Positions 16,475 through 24,416 of a stretch of DNA of 33,173 nt are shown one piece after another; within the stretch, counting starts at the first letter, position 1, and each line of letters opens with the position of its first letter. Under the pieces are notes generated by a model. The model worked only from the letters and a program-made list of their open reading frames with translations, was not told where the DNA came from and made no database searches. The stretch covers positions 1 through 33,173 of the forward strand of contig NZ_ALVY01000188.1 in NCBI RefSeq assembly GCF_000332035.1, written 5' to 3'. The translations under genes were made by a program, and so were the position numbers. The DNA is from Gloeocapsa sp. PCC 73106 (lineage in GTDB: Bacteria; Cyanobacteriota; Cyanobacteriia; Cyanobacteriales; Gloeocapsaceae).

Positions 16475-17842
16475 TTACTTACCGATACAAAAGCGACTGA
16501 AAATGCGTTCTAAAACTGACTCAGTAACCTCTTCACCAGTAATTTCACCTAAAGCTTGAATAGCGCTTCTAAGATCGATAGTCCAAAAGTCTAGAGGGTG
16601 TCCTGCGTCTATAGTCTCTTGTACCTGTAGTAGAGCTAATCTAGCGCGAGTTAATGCTTCCGCTTGTCTTTGGTTGAGGGCGAATTCTAAATTAGCCGCG
16701 GTGATTTGATTAGCTTGAGCTAAATGCACGATCGCCTGTTCTAAAGCGTCAATACCTTGAGAGGAAATCGCTGCTGTAGTTACGGTAGTAGTGATTGTTT
16801 CGGGATAAGTAGGGAAATGATTAATCAAGAGATCAATCTTATTAATTACCAGAATCACCGGACGATGTTTGACTTGTTCATAGATAACCGTATCTTCTGG
16901 TGTCCAACCGATTTGAGCATCAATGGTTAACAGGACTAAATCAGCACCCTCCGCGGCTTGGCGCGATCGCTCTACTCCAATTTGTTCTACCCTATCACTA
17001 GTATCCCTAATTCCCGCCGTATCTAGTACTTGTATCGGTATACCCTCCACCACTAATTGAGATTCGACCACATCGCGAGTAGTTCCAGGTAAATCCGTGA
17101 CAATCGCGCGATCGCACCGACTCCAAGCATTAAGTAGACTCGATTTTCCCACGTTAGGACGTCCCACAATCGCCACTTTTAAACCGTTGCGCAGTAATTG
17201 TCCTTTATCTGCAGTGCTTAGTATTTCTATAACTTTTGTAAGTACATCCCTCAGTTGCTGTTGCATCAAATCTACATCCAAAGGGGGTAAATCTTCTTCA
17301 AAATCGATTCTAGCTTCTATTTCAGCGAGGATATCTAAGCAATCGTGGCGCAGTTGCACAATAGGTCGCCCTAATTTCCCCTCTAACCCCGCTAGGGCGA
17401 TTTGAGCTGCTTGATTTGAGCCTGCTTTAACTAATTCGGCGACGCTTTCAGCTTGGGTTAAATCTAATCTCCCATTTAAAAAAGCCCTCAGGGTAAACTC
17501 TCCCGGTTGAGCTAGTCTGGCTCCTAATTCCAGGGTTAATTGTAGTACTCTTTGGACTGGAATAATACCGCCGTGACAGTGAAACTCCACGATATCTTCT
17601 TTAGTATAAGAGCGAGGAGCTTGCATAATTAGTAGTAGCGCTTCATCGATTAATTCTTGAGTCTGAGGGTGACGAATATAGCCATAGAGAATACTATGAC
17701 TCTTCCATGGTTGTTTTCCAGGTGTGTGAAACAGACGTTGGGCGATCGCGATAGCTTGCTCTCCTGAAACTCTAACAATGCTAATGCTTCCCTGTTGGGG
17801 AACTACTGCGGTGGCGATCGCTGTTATCGTGTGCTTTGACAT
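16475..17842 (-). CDS. mnmE: tRNA-modifying GTPase MnmE (TrmE)
   Basis: Acts with MnmG to install the 5-carboxymethylaminomethyl-type group on the wobble uridine of certain tRNAs. At 455 aa it is full length. The N-terminal folate-binding domain spans about 1-120. An alpha-helical domain is interrupted by the G domain with Walker A GRPNVGKS (227-234), DTAGIRD (about 270-276) and NKID. The C-terminus is the family's FCIGK with the catalytic cysteine at 452. It follows the LivH-type permease gene by 2 bases on the same strand, an unrelated function but probably co-transcribed, and it ends at a clear terminator. Confidence 0.97.
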   Translation of the reverse strand: MSKHTITAIATAVVPQQGSISIVRVSGEQAIAIAQRLFHTPGKQPWKSHSILYGYIRHPQTQELIDEALLLIMQAPRSYTKEDIVEFHCHGGIIPVQRVLQLTLELGARLAQPGEFTLRAFLNGRLDLTQAESVAELVKAGSNQAAQIALAGLEGKLGRPIVQLRHDCLDILAEIEARIDFEEDLPPLDVDLMQQQLRDVLTKVIEILSTADKGQLLRNGLKVAIVGRPNVGKSSLLNAWSRCDRAIVTDLPGTTRDVVESQLVVEGIPIQVLDTAGIRDTSDRVEQIGVERSRQAAEGADLVLLTIDAQIGWTPEDTVIYEQVKHRPVILVINKIDLLINHFPTYPETITTTVTTAAISSQGIDALEQAIVHLAQANQITAANLEFALNQRQAEALTRARLALLQVQETIDAGHPLDFWTIDLRSAIQALGEITGEEVTESVLERIFSRFCIGK

Positions 17843-17844
17843 TT

Positions 17845-18717
17845 TTACTGAACCAAGCCCTTAAATAATCCCTGGGGACGTATCAATAAGATTATAATCA
17901 TAATCACAATCGCTACGGCTAACTTGTATTCTGAACCTAACCAGGGTACCGTTAGTTCTTGCGCTACCCCAATCACTAAAGCACCCGCGATCGCTCCATA
18001 AGGATTACCAATACCCCCAAGAATTACCGACGCGAACAGAGGTAAAATCAAAAACCAACCCAAATTAGGACGAATTCCATAGAGTAAACCATACATTGAG
18101 CCGGATACTGCGGTGAGAATACCAGTAATCACCCAGGTATAAATCACGATTCGCTCCACGTTGATTCCCGATACCCTCGCTAAGTCAACGTTATCAGCTA
18201 CAGCGCGCATCGCTTTACCGATTTTAGTCTTTTTGAGCACCAAATGCAGTGCTAAAATGGCTAAAACTGCTAAGGAGATGACTATAAGCCGTTCTAAGAT
18301 ATAGTAAGACACAGCTAGACCTAAAATATTTACTTTTTGAATTACTGGTAAATCGTAGCTTTGATTATCACTTCCCCAAATCAGTAAGATACCACTGCGT
18401 AAAAATAAAGCTAGACCAATAGAGATAATAATCAAAGAGGTGGGAGTAGCACGGCGATCGCGCATGGGTTTCCAAAGTAGTTGTTCGGAGATTAACATAA
18501 TGATAATCGTCCCAAAAGCACCGATAATTATCGCTAAACCTAAATTGACTCCCTGAGTATTAGCTAACCAAGTAAAATAAGCGCCAAGAGTCATAAAGTC
18601 TCCATGGGCAAAGTTAGATAATTTTAAGATCCCGTAGGTTAAAGTTAAACCAATGGCGGCGATTGCGAGAATACTCCCTACGGAAATACCGTTAAAAATC
18701 AATTGAGGTATGTCCAA
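17845..18717 (-). CDS. Branched-chain/neutral amino acid ABC transporter permease, LivH type
   Basis: Inner-membrane permease of the HAAT (LivH/LivM) class, 290 aa with about eight hydrophobic segments. The N-terminal block, [20 protein letters not shown] then [19 protein letters not shown] (about residues 9-47), is the family signature. The segment [19 protein letters not shown] (about 171-189) is the cytoplasmic coupling loop that contacts the ATPase. In cyanobacteria such proteins belong to the Nat system for neutral amino acids, whose subunit genes are often scattered, as here: no binding protein, LivM or ATPase gene is adjacent. I cannot assign a particular nat letter with confidence. 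It starts 24 bases from the divergent CCA-enzyme gene. Confidence 0.9.
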   Translation of the reverse strand: MDIPQLIFNGISVGSILAIAAIGLTLTYGILKLSNFAHGDFMTLGAYFTWLANTQGVNLGLAIIIGAFGTIIIMLISEQLLWKPMRDRRATPTSLIIISIGLALFLRSGILLIWGSDNQSYDLPVIQKVNILGLAVSYYILERLIVISLAVLAILALHLVLKKTKIGKAMRAVADNVDLARVSGINVERIVIYTWVITGILTAVSGSMYGLLYGIRPNLGWFLILPLFASVILGGIGNPYGAIAGALVIGVAQELTVPWLGSEYKLAVAIVIMIIILLIRPQGLFKGLVQ

Positions 18718-18741
18718 TTTTTACTCCTTGTTAAATTCACC

Positions 18742-19947
18742 ATGTCTTTAGTGTTACCAGAAAAATGGCCTTTTAGTCTGGATTGGTTACCACCATCTGC
18801 TCATTTAGTAGGAGGTGCGGTGCGGGATGCTCTACTAGGAAGAAAAAGTGATTATCTAGATTTAGATTTTGTTATCCCCACGGGTGCGATCGCTCTAGCT
18901 CAAAAAATAGCCCAATACTATAGTGCAGGTTTTGTTATTCTCGATCCACAACGACAGATAGCGAGGGTAGTTTTTCCCCAAGCAACGGTGGATTTTGCAC
19001 AACAAGAGGGAGATACTCTAGAGACTGACTTGGGTAGACGAGATTTTACCGTCAATGCGATCGCGCTATATCTTCCCCAGCAAACTCTGATCGATCCCTT
19101 GAAAGGGTTAATTGATTTAGAAAAAAAACAACTAAAAATGATTAGCGTCGCCAATCTTGAATCAGATCCCTTGCGTTTATTGCGCGCTTACCGTCAGGGT
19201 GCACAACTTAATTTTACTATCGAAGCCCAAACCCGTATCCATCTACGCGATTTAGCACCCCTATTGATTCGAGTCGCTCCTGAGAGGGTTCAATCCGAGT
19301 TAAACTATCTCTTCGCTAATCCTCACGGTAGCTATTGGTTAGAACAAGCGGGATTAGATGGTCTCTTGAACGTCTGGCTACCCAATGTCAACCCTACTAA
19401 GTTGGCACAATTAGCCCAGATTGACACCATATTACCCCGTGTTGAGTCAACCTGGTCTAGTATCAATTGGCAAAGCGAAGTCTCTCCCCTCGCTAAATTA
19501 ACTCGTCTGGTTGCGGATCATCCCCTAGAAGCCCAAAGAGAATTAATCGCTCTCAAATACCCTAAAGAAGTATTTAACGGGGTAAAATCCGTTCTTCATC
19601 ATCTTTCAGAGTTATCGAAGTGTAGTGGAGATCTCAGAGAGCAGTATTTTTTCTTTTTAGGTATTAATAAATTTTTTCCGATTCTAGCTCTAGTCGCTTT
19701 AGCCCAAAACATCCAACCGGAGTTAGTAACTGGTTTAATCAACCGTTATAGCGATCGTCATGATTTGGTAGCTCATCCTCAACCTTTAGTCACTGGGAAT
19801 GACTTAATTAACTCTTTACACCTCAAACCTGGTCCCCAAATCCGGGAGTTACTCACGGAGATTCACATAGCTCGAATCGAGGGGAAAATTACTACCCCAG
19901 AAGAAGCTTTGGACTTTGCTCAACATGAACTATCTCCCAACCTATAG
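18742..19947 (+). CDS. tRNA nucleotidyltransferase / poly(A) polymerase family (class II CCA-adding type)
   Basis: Adds C and/or A residues to the 3' end of tRNA. I start at ATG 18742 (401 aa); a TTG at 18703 would overlap the divergent permease. The motifs are VGGAVRDALLG (23-33), the metal-binding DLDF (40-43), RRDFTVNAIAL (99-109) and the later DPLRLLRAYRQGAQL (about 138-152). The C-terminal half is helical and diverged. Some cyanobacteria split the work between CC-adding and A-adding enzymes, and some members are poly(A) polymerases, so the exact specificity is open. It is monocistronic, bounded by the divergent permease and by the transposon-scarred gap downstream. Confidence 0.88.
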   Translation: MSLVLPEKWPFSLDWLPPSAHLVGGAVRDALLGRKSDYLDLDFVIPTGAIALAQKIAQYYSAGFVILDPQRQIARVVFPQATVDFAQQEGDTLETDLGRRDFTVNAIALYLPQQTLIDPLKGLIDLEKKQLKMISVANLESDPLRLLRAYRQGAQLNFTIEAQTRIHLRDLAPLLIRVAPERVQSELNYLFANPHGSYWLEQAGLDGLLNVWLPNVNPTKLAQLAQIDTILPRVESTWSSINWQSEVSPLAKLTRLVADHPLEAQRELIALKYPKEVFNGVKSVLHHLSELSKCSGDLREQYFFFLGINKFFPILALVALAQNIQPELVTGLINRYSDRHDLVAHPQPLVTGNDLINSLHLKPGPQIRELLTEIHIARIEGKITTPEEALDFAQHELSPNL

Positions 19948-20006
19948 ACGGAAGAGGCTGACGGGGTGACAAGCTCTTACCTGTTCCGGTGTTCCCTACC
20001 ATCCAG

Positions 20007-20053
20007 GGAAAAGAAGATTTAGTTCTCATAAATCATTCCTGATTGCTATAGTT
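20007..20053. repeat. 47-bp direct repeat, copy 1 (IS-derived)
   Basis: Identical over 47 bases to 22017-22063, exactly 2010 bases further on. Here it continues without break into the transposase remnant at 20054-20299, so this copy is in its original IS context. On the minus strand it encodes IAIRNDL and a stop. Confidence 0.85.
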
Positions 20054-20299
20054 ACTTTTCTGTTCTTAGCTATTCCCCCTAAATACTTTAACTTTCGACT
20101 TTCTAATTCTTTTAAAAAAGATGTATTGTTTCCATAACCTGAATCAATAATTACTATGACTGGGCGATATTTTCTTTTTAATGTTTGGTCTATTAAGTTT
20201 AAGGCTATCTCTGGTTTTTTAAGATCTTAAGAATATTATCAAAACGCTACACCATCTATCAAAGCAAGGGGGCATAGCTGTTGAAATAGTTTCTCTCAT
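20054..20299 (-). pseudogene. Degenerate IS701-type (DDE) transposase remnant
   Basis: Reading the minus strand, an ATG at 20297-20299 opens with MRETISTAMPPCFDRWCSVL, like the start of IS701-family transposases. One frame shift away it continues as FDNILK. After an in-frame stop and an apparent internal deletion, the frame from 20226 reads PEIALNLIDQTLKRKY, then PVIVIIDSGYGNNTSFLKEL, the region around a catalytic Asp, and on through KYLGGIAKNRKVT. It ends after a few residues in the 47-bp repeat. A full transposase is over 400 aa, so at least two large deletions and one frame shift have occurred. It cannot be functional. It fills most of the 19948-20490 gap. Confidence 0.8.
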
Positions 20300-20394
20300 T
20301 TTTAGCGATCGCCTCTCTAGTTTAACCTAAAACACTTATCACATAAGAACTTCCGTGTATTTTAACACATATTCTAGCTAAAGTCCCGATAGTA

Positions 20395-20434
20395 TTAAGT
20401 TTTAATAATACTGATGTTTATTATTAAAACTTAA
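20395..20434. repeat. 40-bp inverted repeat upstream of the first TerD gene
   Basis: TTAAGTTTTAATAATA (20395-20410) and its exact complement (20419-20434) are 16-bp perfect arms around an 8-base centre. It ends 56 bases before the TerD start codon. The stem is almost pure AT and lacks a T-run, so it is not a standard terminator. An operator, a transposon end or a cruciform-forming site are the options. Confidence 0.7.
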
Positions 20435-20490
20435 GTGTTAAATTAAGTAAGGATAACTGGGAATCATCTTTAAAAAAAATAAATTAATAT

Positions 20491-21081
20491 ATGGGAATCA
20501 ATCTTGAAAAAGGACAGAGTATTTCGCTTTCTAAAGAAGCCCCTGGACTAACTAAACTAATGTGCGGACTGGGCTGGGATTTAGGGAAAAACGGAGGAGG
20601 AGGTTTATTTGGGACTTCTAAGTGTGATTTAGATGTCTCTGTATTGTGTTTAGATCCAAATGACAAAATCAAGGATAGCAGTAATGTTATTTACTTCGGA
20701 AACTTAAAACATAAATCAGGGGCAATTACTCATTTAGGAGATAACCTGACTGGTGTCGGTGAAGGTGATGACGAGCAGGTTATTATAGATTTGTCTCGGA
20801 TACCGAAAGAAATTAATAAACTAGTCTTTGTAGTTAATATTTATGACTGCATTGCACGCAAACAAGATTTTTCTCAGATAAAAAATGCTTTTGTCCGTTT
20901 AGTTAATACCACCAATAATAAAGAACTAGCTAAGTATAATCTGTCAGGGGCTGAATATAAAGGGATGACGGGAATGCTCATGGCTGAAATTTACAATCAT
21001 AACAACGAGTGGAAAATGACAGCGGTTGGCAATGGCATAAAAGCTAATGGTTTACAAGAAATATTGCGCAATTATGCTTGA
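20491..21081 (+). CDS. TerD-family protein (first of two)
   Basis: TerD-domain protein of 196 aa, a family of calcium-binding beta-sandwich proteins linked to tellurite resistance and general stress responses. The start NLEKGQSISLSKEAPGL and the block CDLDVSVLCLD (about residues 45-55) are diagnostic. The acidic loop GDNLTGVGEGDDEQVIIDLS (about 83-102) provides the likely calcium ligands, and NAFVRLVNTTNNKELAKYNL follows. A Gly-rich insert (KNGGGGLFGTSK) and extra cysteines set it apart from the neighbouring copy. It lies 72 bases before the second TerD gene on the same strand, likely one operon. No terA, terB, terC or terZ gene is nearby, so tellurite resistance as such is not supported. Confidence 0.9.
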   Translation: MGINLEKGQSISLSKEAPGLTKLMCGLGWDLGKNGGGGLFGTSKCDLDVSVLCLDPNDKIKDSSNVIYFGNLKHKSGAITHLGDNLTGVGEGDDEQVIIDLSRIPKEINKLVFVVNIYDCIARKQDFSQIKNAFVRLVNTTNNKELAKYNLSGAEYKGMTGMLMAEIYNHNNEWKMTAVGNGIKANGLQEILRNYA

Positions 21082-21153
21082 TGAGTTCGTCAATACACAT
21101 AAAACTATTTTAAGCTTACACACAATTTATTTTTGGGAGATTAAAGAGTAATC

Positions 21154-21726
21154 ATGACAATTAATCTAAGTAAAGGTGAAAGAATTAACTTGGCAAAAGA
21201 AGCCCCTGGGTTGAAAAATGCCGGAATTGGTTTAGGATGGGATGTCAATTCTACAGATACAGGTTCTGCTTTTGATATAGATGCTTCTGTATTTATGTTG
21301 GGAGCTAATGGAAAAATACTTGATGAAAAATATTTCGTATTTTATAATAATACATTATCGCCAGATGGTTCTGTAAAGCATGAAGGAGATAACAGAATCG
21401 GAGACGCCGCCGGTGATGATGAAACCATACAAATTGATTTGACTAAAATCAATGATTCAATTCAAGAAATTGTTTTTGTGGTGACTATTCACGAAGGGGA
21501 GCAAAGAAAGCAAAATTTTGGACAAATTAGAAATTCTTATATCAGAATTTATGACAACACCACAGAAAAACAAATTGCTAAATATGAGTTAGAAGAAGAT
21601 GCTTCCGTAGAAACAGCCATTGAATTTGGCAAGTTATATAAGAAAGATGGCGATTGGAGATTTCAAGCAGTAGGGGCAGGATACAAAGCAGGTCTTCAAA
21701 GCTTTGTAGATAAATATGCTTCTTAA
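21154..21726 (+). CDS. TerD-family protein (second of two)
   Basis: 190 aa, the more canonical of the two. It has INLSKGERINLAKEAPGL at the start, GLGWDVN (about 27-33), FDIDASVFML (about 40-49) and the calcium-binding loop GDNRIGDAAGDDETIQIDL (about 78-96). FVVTIHEGEQRKQNFGQIRN follows and the C-terminus is FQAVGAGYKAGL. Ribosome site GGGAG lies upstream of the ATG. It is paralogous to the upstream gene, with the same motif order throughout. Both are soluble and acidic. Downstream lies a set of inverted repeats (21752-21947). The pair is bracketed by the 47-bp repeats at 20007 and 22017. Confidence 0.92.
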   Translation: MTINLSKGERINLAKEAPGLKNAGIGLGWDVNSTDTGSAFDIDASVFMLGANGKILDEKYFVFYNNTLSPDGSVKHEGDNRIGDAAGDDETIQIDLTKINDSIQEIVFVVTIHEGEQRKQNFGQIRNSYIRIYDNTTEKQIAKYELEEDASVETAIEFGKLYKKDGDWRFQAVGAGYKAGLQSFVDKYAS

Positions 21727-21751
21727 TTGTTAACTCAATAGTGAATAAAAA

Positions 21752-21858
21752 GGGGGGCTGATATTTACCTCTTACTAACTTGTATCTATTATTGTCTGCA
21801 TTGTTTACACTTCTGTTTACCTGCTGTAGACTAAGTGTACAAACTATACCAGCCCCCC
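21752..21858. mobile_element. MITE-like or structured inverted-repeat element, 107 bp
   Basis: The ends are inverted repeats: GGGGGGCTGATAT at the left (21752-21764), and a right end whose complement is GGGGGGCTGGTAT, so 12 of 13 bases pair. Inside, ACACTT (about 21809) and AAGTGT (about 21835) give a second nested stem, with GTTT and AAAC outside it. There is no ORF. No clear target duplication is seen. It may be a small non-autonomous transposon or a folded RNA, and it occupies the gap after the second TerD gene. Confidence 0.45.
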
Positions 21859-21862
21859 TGGT

Positions 21863-21892
21863 AAGCTAACCTATTCGCACTGGTTAGCTTTT
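21863..21892 (+). terminator. Hairpin terminator after the TerD pair
   Basis: AAGCTAACC (21863-21871) pairs perfectly with GGTTAGCTT (21882-21890) around a 10-base loop, followed by TT. A further hairpin, AGGATTT/AAATCCT (21924-21947), follows. The rest of the 21727-22035 gap holds no gene. Confidence 0.55.
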
Positions 21893-22016
21893 AAATTATC
21901 ATCGTACTTAGCTATAGCTGCTGAGGATTTATGTCTAGAAAAATCCTGTCCCTTTTTGGTATTCTCCTTCGTGGCAACTAGTAAATAGGTGTGTTGCAGT
22001 TGCATCCAGTTCCCAT

Positions 22017-22063
22017 GGAAAAGAAGATTTAGTTCTCATAAATCATTCCTGATTGCTATAGTT
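22017..22063. repeat. 47-bp direct repeat, copy 2
   Basis: Exact copy of 20007-20053. Here it is fused directly to the interrupted Fic gene and supplies the last seven codons and stop of that reading frame. The transposase sequence that continues from copy 1 is missing, so this copy is a deletion product or a recombination scar. Confidence 0.85.
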
Positions 22064-22362
22064 TCATAGGATTCAAAAAGTATTTGCATTACTTCACTAT
22101 AACCTGCTACTTCTTCCTCATCTCGATTTCTCAACGTCTTTGTGTCGAGATTCGATAAAAGTTGCTCTACTTCGCGATCGCTTAACTTAACTCCCTCAAT
22201 CCTCGTTGATGAAGCAATGCTTTCTATAGTTGCTACTCGCTTAAGCACTGCTAGTCTTTCTGGTGCTAGAGTGCCAAGAGTTTTCCATGAGCCTTTAAAC
22301 TCATCTATTTCGGCCACTAATTGTAAAATCTCGTTTGTAATAATTAAATTTTCGGTATTCAT
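22036..22362 (-). pseudogene. Truncated Fic-family protein, N-terminal inhibitory part only
   Basis: Fic proteins transfer AMP or other groups to target proteins. The 108-aa frame starts like a class II Fic protein. The inhibitory helix motif S-x-x-x-E-G is at residues 52-57 (STRIEG), and the EQLLSNLD and EVAGYSEVM segments follow. The catalytic domain with HPFxxGNGR is absent. After FESYE (residue 100) the frame enters the 47-bp IS repeat and ends in TIAIRNDL. A full Fic protein of this type has about 350-400 aa, so roughly three quarters is lost. If translated it would be an inhibitory helix without an enzyme; most likely it is a dead gene. Confidence 0.82.
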
Positions 22363-22387
22363 TCAAATTTCTGACTAAACAATCTTG

Positions 22388-22439
22388 ACCAATTAGCTAG
22401 CCAAAAGTAACCGATTATGACCAATTGTAGCCAATTATT
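22388..22439. repeat. Five consecutive 10-11 bp ACCAATT-like units upstream of the Fic gene
   Basis: Units begin at 22388 (ACCAATTAGCT), 22399 (AGCCAAAAGTA), 22410 (ACCGATTATG), 22420 (ACCAATTGTA) and 22430 (GCCAATTATT). The spacing of 10-11 bases puts each on the same face of the helix. They lie 26-77 bases upstream of the Fic start codon. An iteron-like protein-binding array is the simplest reading. The remaining bases to 22612 show nothing else. Confidence 0.5.
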
Positions 22440-22612
22440 TTACTTCTTTTGTAAAGATTTATTAAGTTTTTTGCTAAATGTTGCCCAAGATTAGCAGTAA
22501 GTAGGGAGTCAAACTAAAGCTTAAAACCATAGATTTCTGCTCCTTTGTGATTTTTATTCTCAGCTCAACTAGTTTCTGCTAAACCTTGAGTATCACCAAG
22601 ATTATCAAGTCT

Positions 22613-23299
22613 TCATAAGTTGGACCAATCTTCTGGTAGCATATTAGCTATAATTTCGAATCCTCCTTGACCATCGGGTTTGAGTATATAGGCCATCCCC
22701 TGAGGAGCAGGATAAATACCCGTCGCTGCTTCAAAGATATCATCATGACCAACAATAACCGTATTCGTTCCCTGGGTCGGAACAGCGGTTAACAGAGGCA
22801 TAACACTATCTTTCATCTGTTGTACTTGAACATCCGTGTAGTCTTCGAAAGGCAAAAAGTTAAGAGCTGGATCTTTTTCGAATTTCCCAAAAGCGAGATC
22901 TGCGGTTTGCCAAGCGCGACAATACTGACTCGAGATGACGCGATCGACGGGAATCGAATGCTTAGTAAAAGCTGCTCCAATGGTTCTAGCTTGCTGCCAT
23001 CCTACCTCGCTCAAGGCCCTTTGTGTACTACAATCATTAACATCGGCAGTGACTTGATCGGCGTAGTCTTTTTCGGTTTGAGCATGGCGGAAGTAAATAA
23101 TATGACCACCACCTTGTAGGGCCGCTAATAACTCTGCTCCACTGAGTTTGTCTTGAAAATCAGCGTTGGCTTGTTCTCCTGGACTTAGCGCTTCATCTCC
23201 GTTGGCTAACAACAGATTCATATTCGCACTAGCTAGATTGCCTAAACCGATGATGGTGCAAAATGCTAAAACTACTACTAAGCTATTTTTTTTGTTCAT
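22613..23299 (-). CDS. Secreted histidine phosphatase-superfamily protein
   Basis: 228 aa from the ATG at 23297-23299, preceded by GAGGA; the longer TTG start would overlap the FeoA-like gene. A Sec signal (NSLVVVLAFCTIIGLGNLASA) covers residues 5-25, so the protein is periplasmic. The superfamily's catalytic pieces are Arg71-His72 in YFRHAQT (RHA rather than the usual RHG), Arg127 in SSQYCRAWQTA and His185 in VIVGHDD. These enzymes remove phosphate from small molecules or proteins through a phosphohistidine. It starts 1 base after the FeoA-like gene, so it is the last gene of a four-gene minus-strand operon. The substrate is unknown. Confidence 0.85.
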   Translation of the reverse strand: MNKKNSLVVVLAFCTIIGLGNLASANMNLLLANGDEALSPGEQANADFQDKLSGAELLAALQGGGHIIYFRHAQTEKDYADQVTADVNDCSTQRALSEVGWQQARTIGAAFTKHSIPVDRVISSQYCRAWQTADLAFGKFEKDPALNFLPFEDYTDVQVQQMKDSVMPLLTAVPTQGTNTVIVGHDDIFEAATGIYPAPQGMAYILKPDGQGGFEIIANMLPEDWSNL

Positions 23300-23300
23300 G

Positions 23301-23849
23301 TTAATTTTCCTCAACTACTTCTACCACTAGAGCATCTGCTTCCTGCTTAGGAAGAGTGATTATCATCCCTTCTACCCTGATCTTGACCGGATCGCCAAAA
23401 GGGGGAACACTAATCACCGTGAATTTTATCCCGGGTTTTAACCCCATGGCTAACAATTTGCCTTGGTAACCTTGCAGAATCTTATCATACCCTACTATCT
23501 GCGCGAGGGTACCTACCTCCATTTCTCTGATGTAAGTTCTAGTATCTGTGGCCATTTCCAAGGCTTTTAATTGATCTGGAGGACAATCACTCACTAGTAT
23601 TTTTGACGTCATCTCTGCACCTAAACCAACGGTTTGATCACCAATCTTTAATAATACTGAACCACTGGGCTGAATATGAATTATTTCTGCCATTTCTCCT
23701 GAATTTAAACCCATTATTGAAAATCCTATTACCCAAACACGAGCACCAAGTTCAGCCTGAGACAGAGGGTAAGAAAGTCGAGAATTGTCTATCTCTGATT
23801 GATTGAACTCCTCACCATTTCCACCCCAATAACTAAAACGCCAATTCAT
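23301..23849 (-). CDS. Double FeoA-domain protein
   Basis: Two FeoA-like SH3 folds in 182 aa. Domain 1 is about 28-86 (SQAELGARVWVIGF, SIMGLNSGEMAEI). Domain 2 is about 107-180 (GTLAQIVGYD, LLAMGLKPGIKFTVI, PFGDPVKIRVEGMIITLPKQEA). Domain 2 keeps the canonical FeoA features LxxMGL-PG and DPV-xxV-xG; domain 1 is diverged. FeoA proteins assist the ferrous iron transporter FeoB, and the same fold ends some iron-responsive repressors. No feoB is adjacent; instead a ferredoxin-like gene precedes it by 24 bases and a phosphatase follows by 1. It is soluble. A role in iron sensing or trafficking is inferred. Confidence 0.85.
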   Translation of the reverse strand: MNWRFSYWGGNGEEFNQSEIDNSRLSYPLSQAELGARVWVIGFSIMGLNSGEMAEIIHIQPSGSVLLKIGDQTVGLGAEMTSKILVSDCPPDQLKALEMATDTRTYIREMEVGTLAQIVGYDKILQGYQGKLLAMGLKPGIKFTVISVPPFGDPVKIRVEGMIITLPKQEADALVVEVVEEN

Positions 23850-23873
23850 CTAAGTTTATTAATATTTTTCTCT

Positions 23874-24416
23874 CTAGGAACATCCTAAATGTTGAGTCAG
23901 TAGTTCCTCTACTTGTTGACTGTTAACATGGCTGTAATAGGCGCGATCGGGTAGAAAAACCAGGTTGGGTCCTTTTTTACATTTTTTCAAGCAACCTGTG
24001 GTTTTAATTTTGACTTGTTCGCTTAATCCTCTTTGGGCTAGCTGTTCTGTCAATTGGGCGTAAACGTCAGCCCCACCTTGGCGCCAACAACTCGACTTTT
24101 GACAAATCAAAATAGAAGAAGATGGGGATGGTTTCTGACAATTGGGAGAGGGTACACAATTCGACTCGATCACATCGGCTTTAAGCTTTAATTTGCCTGT
24201 TTTATAACAGATTGTCTTCTCTCCAGTGATTTTTAGCAGATCACCCTGTTTATAAGCTCTCTCGAGTTCTTGACGTTGCTCTTTTCTGGGTTTAATCCAA
24301 TATTCCGTATTAGCCACTGCCAAGCGTAGGTATTTGAGCTTGTAACCATCCTTGTAGATGAACCCTTTTAGTTCGCCTGTTAGGGTAAATGTATCCGTAT
24401 TGAGTCTAGTTTTCAT
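23874..24416 (-). CDS. Protein with C-terminal thioredoxin-like [2Fe-2S] ferredoxin domain
   Basis: 180 aa from the ATG at 24414-24416. Residues 1-90 form a basic, beta-rich domain (TGELKGFIYKDGYKLKYLRL) with no family I can name. Residues 100-180 resemble the thioredoxin-like ferredoxins: cluster ligands are likely Cys105 and Cys110 (ICQKSSC) and Cys142 and Cys146 (TTGCLKKCKKGPNLVF). It should carry a [2Fe-2S] cluster for electron transfer or sensing. The gene overlaps the upstream hypothetical gene by 11 bases and is followed by the FeoA-like gene, so translation is probably coupled. Similar cyanobacterial proteins are annotated only as ferredoxin-domain proteins. Confidence 0.85.
   Translation of the reverse strand: MKTRLNTDTFTLTGELKGFIYKDGYKLKYLRLAVANTEYWIKPRKEQRQELERAYKQGDLLKITGEKTICYKTGKLKLKADVIESNCVPSPNCQKPSPSSSILICQKSSCWRQGGADVYAQLTEQLAQRGLSEQVKIKTTGCLKKCKKGPNLVFLPDRAYYSHVNSQQVEELLTQHLGCS

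Noticed and set aside
20491-21726. A tellurite resistance operon
   Set aside because: Only TerD-domain genes are present; no terA, terB, terC or terZ accompanies them, so a resistance function is not supported.
21752-21892. Integron attC site or known structural RNA
   Set aside because: No integrase or attC core sites are present, and the sequence lacks signatures of tmRNA, SRP RNA or RNase P RNA.
20007-22063. 47-bp repeats as a CRISPR array or phage attachment sites
   Set aside because: There are only two copies 2 kb apart with genes between, no integrase, and copy 1 is plainly part of transposase DNA.
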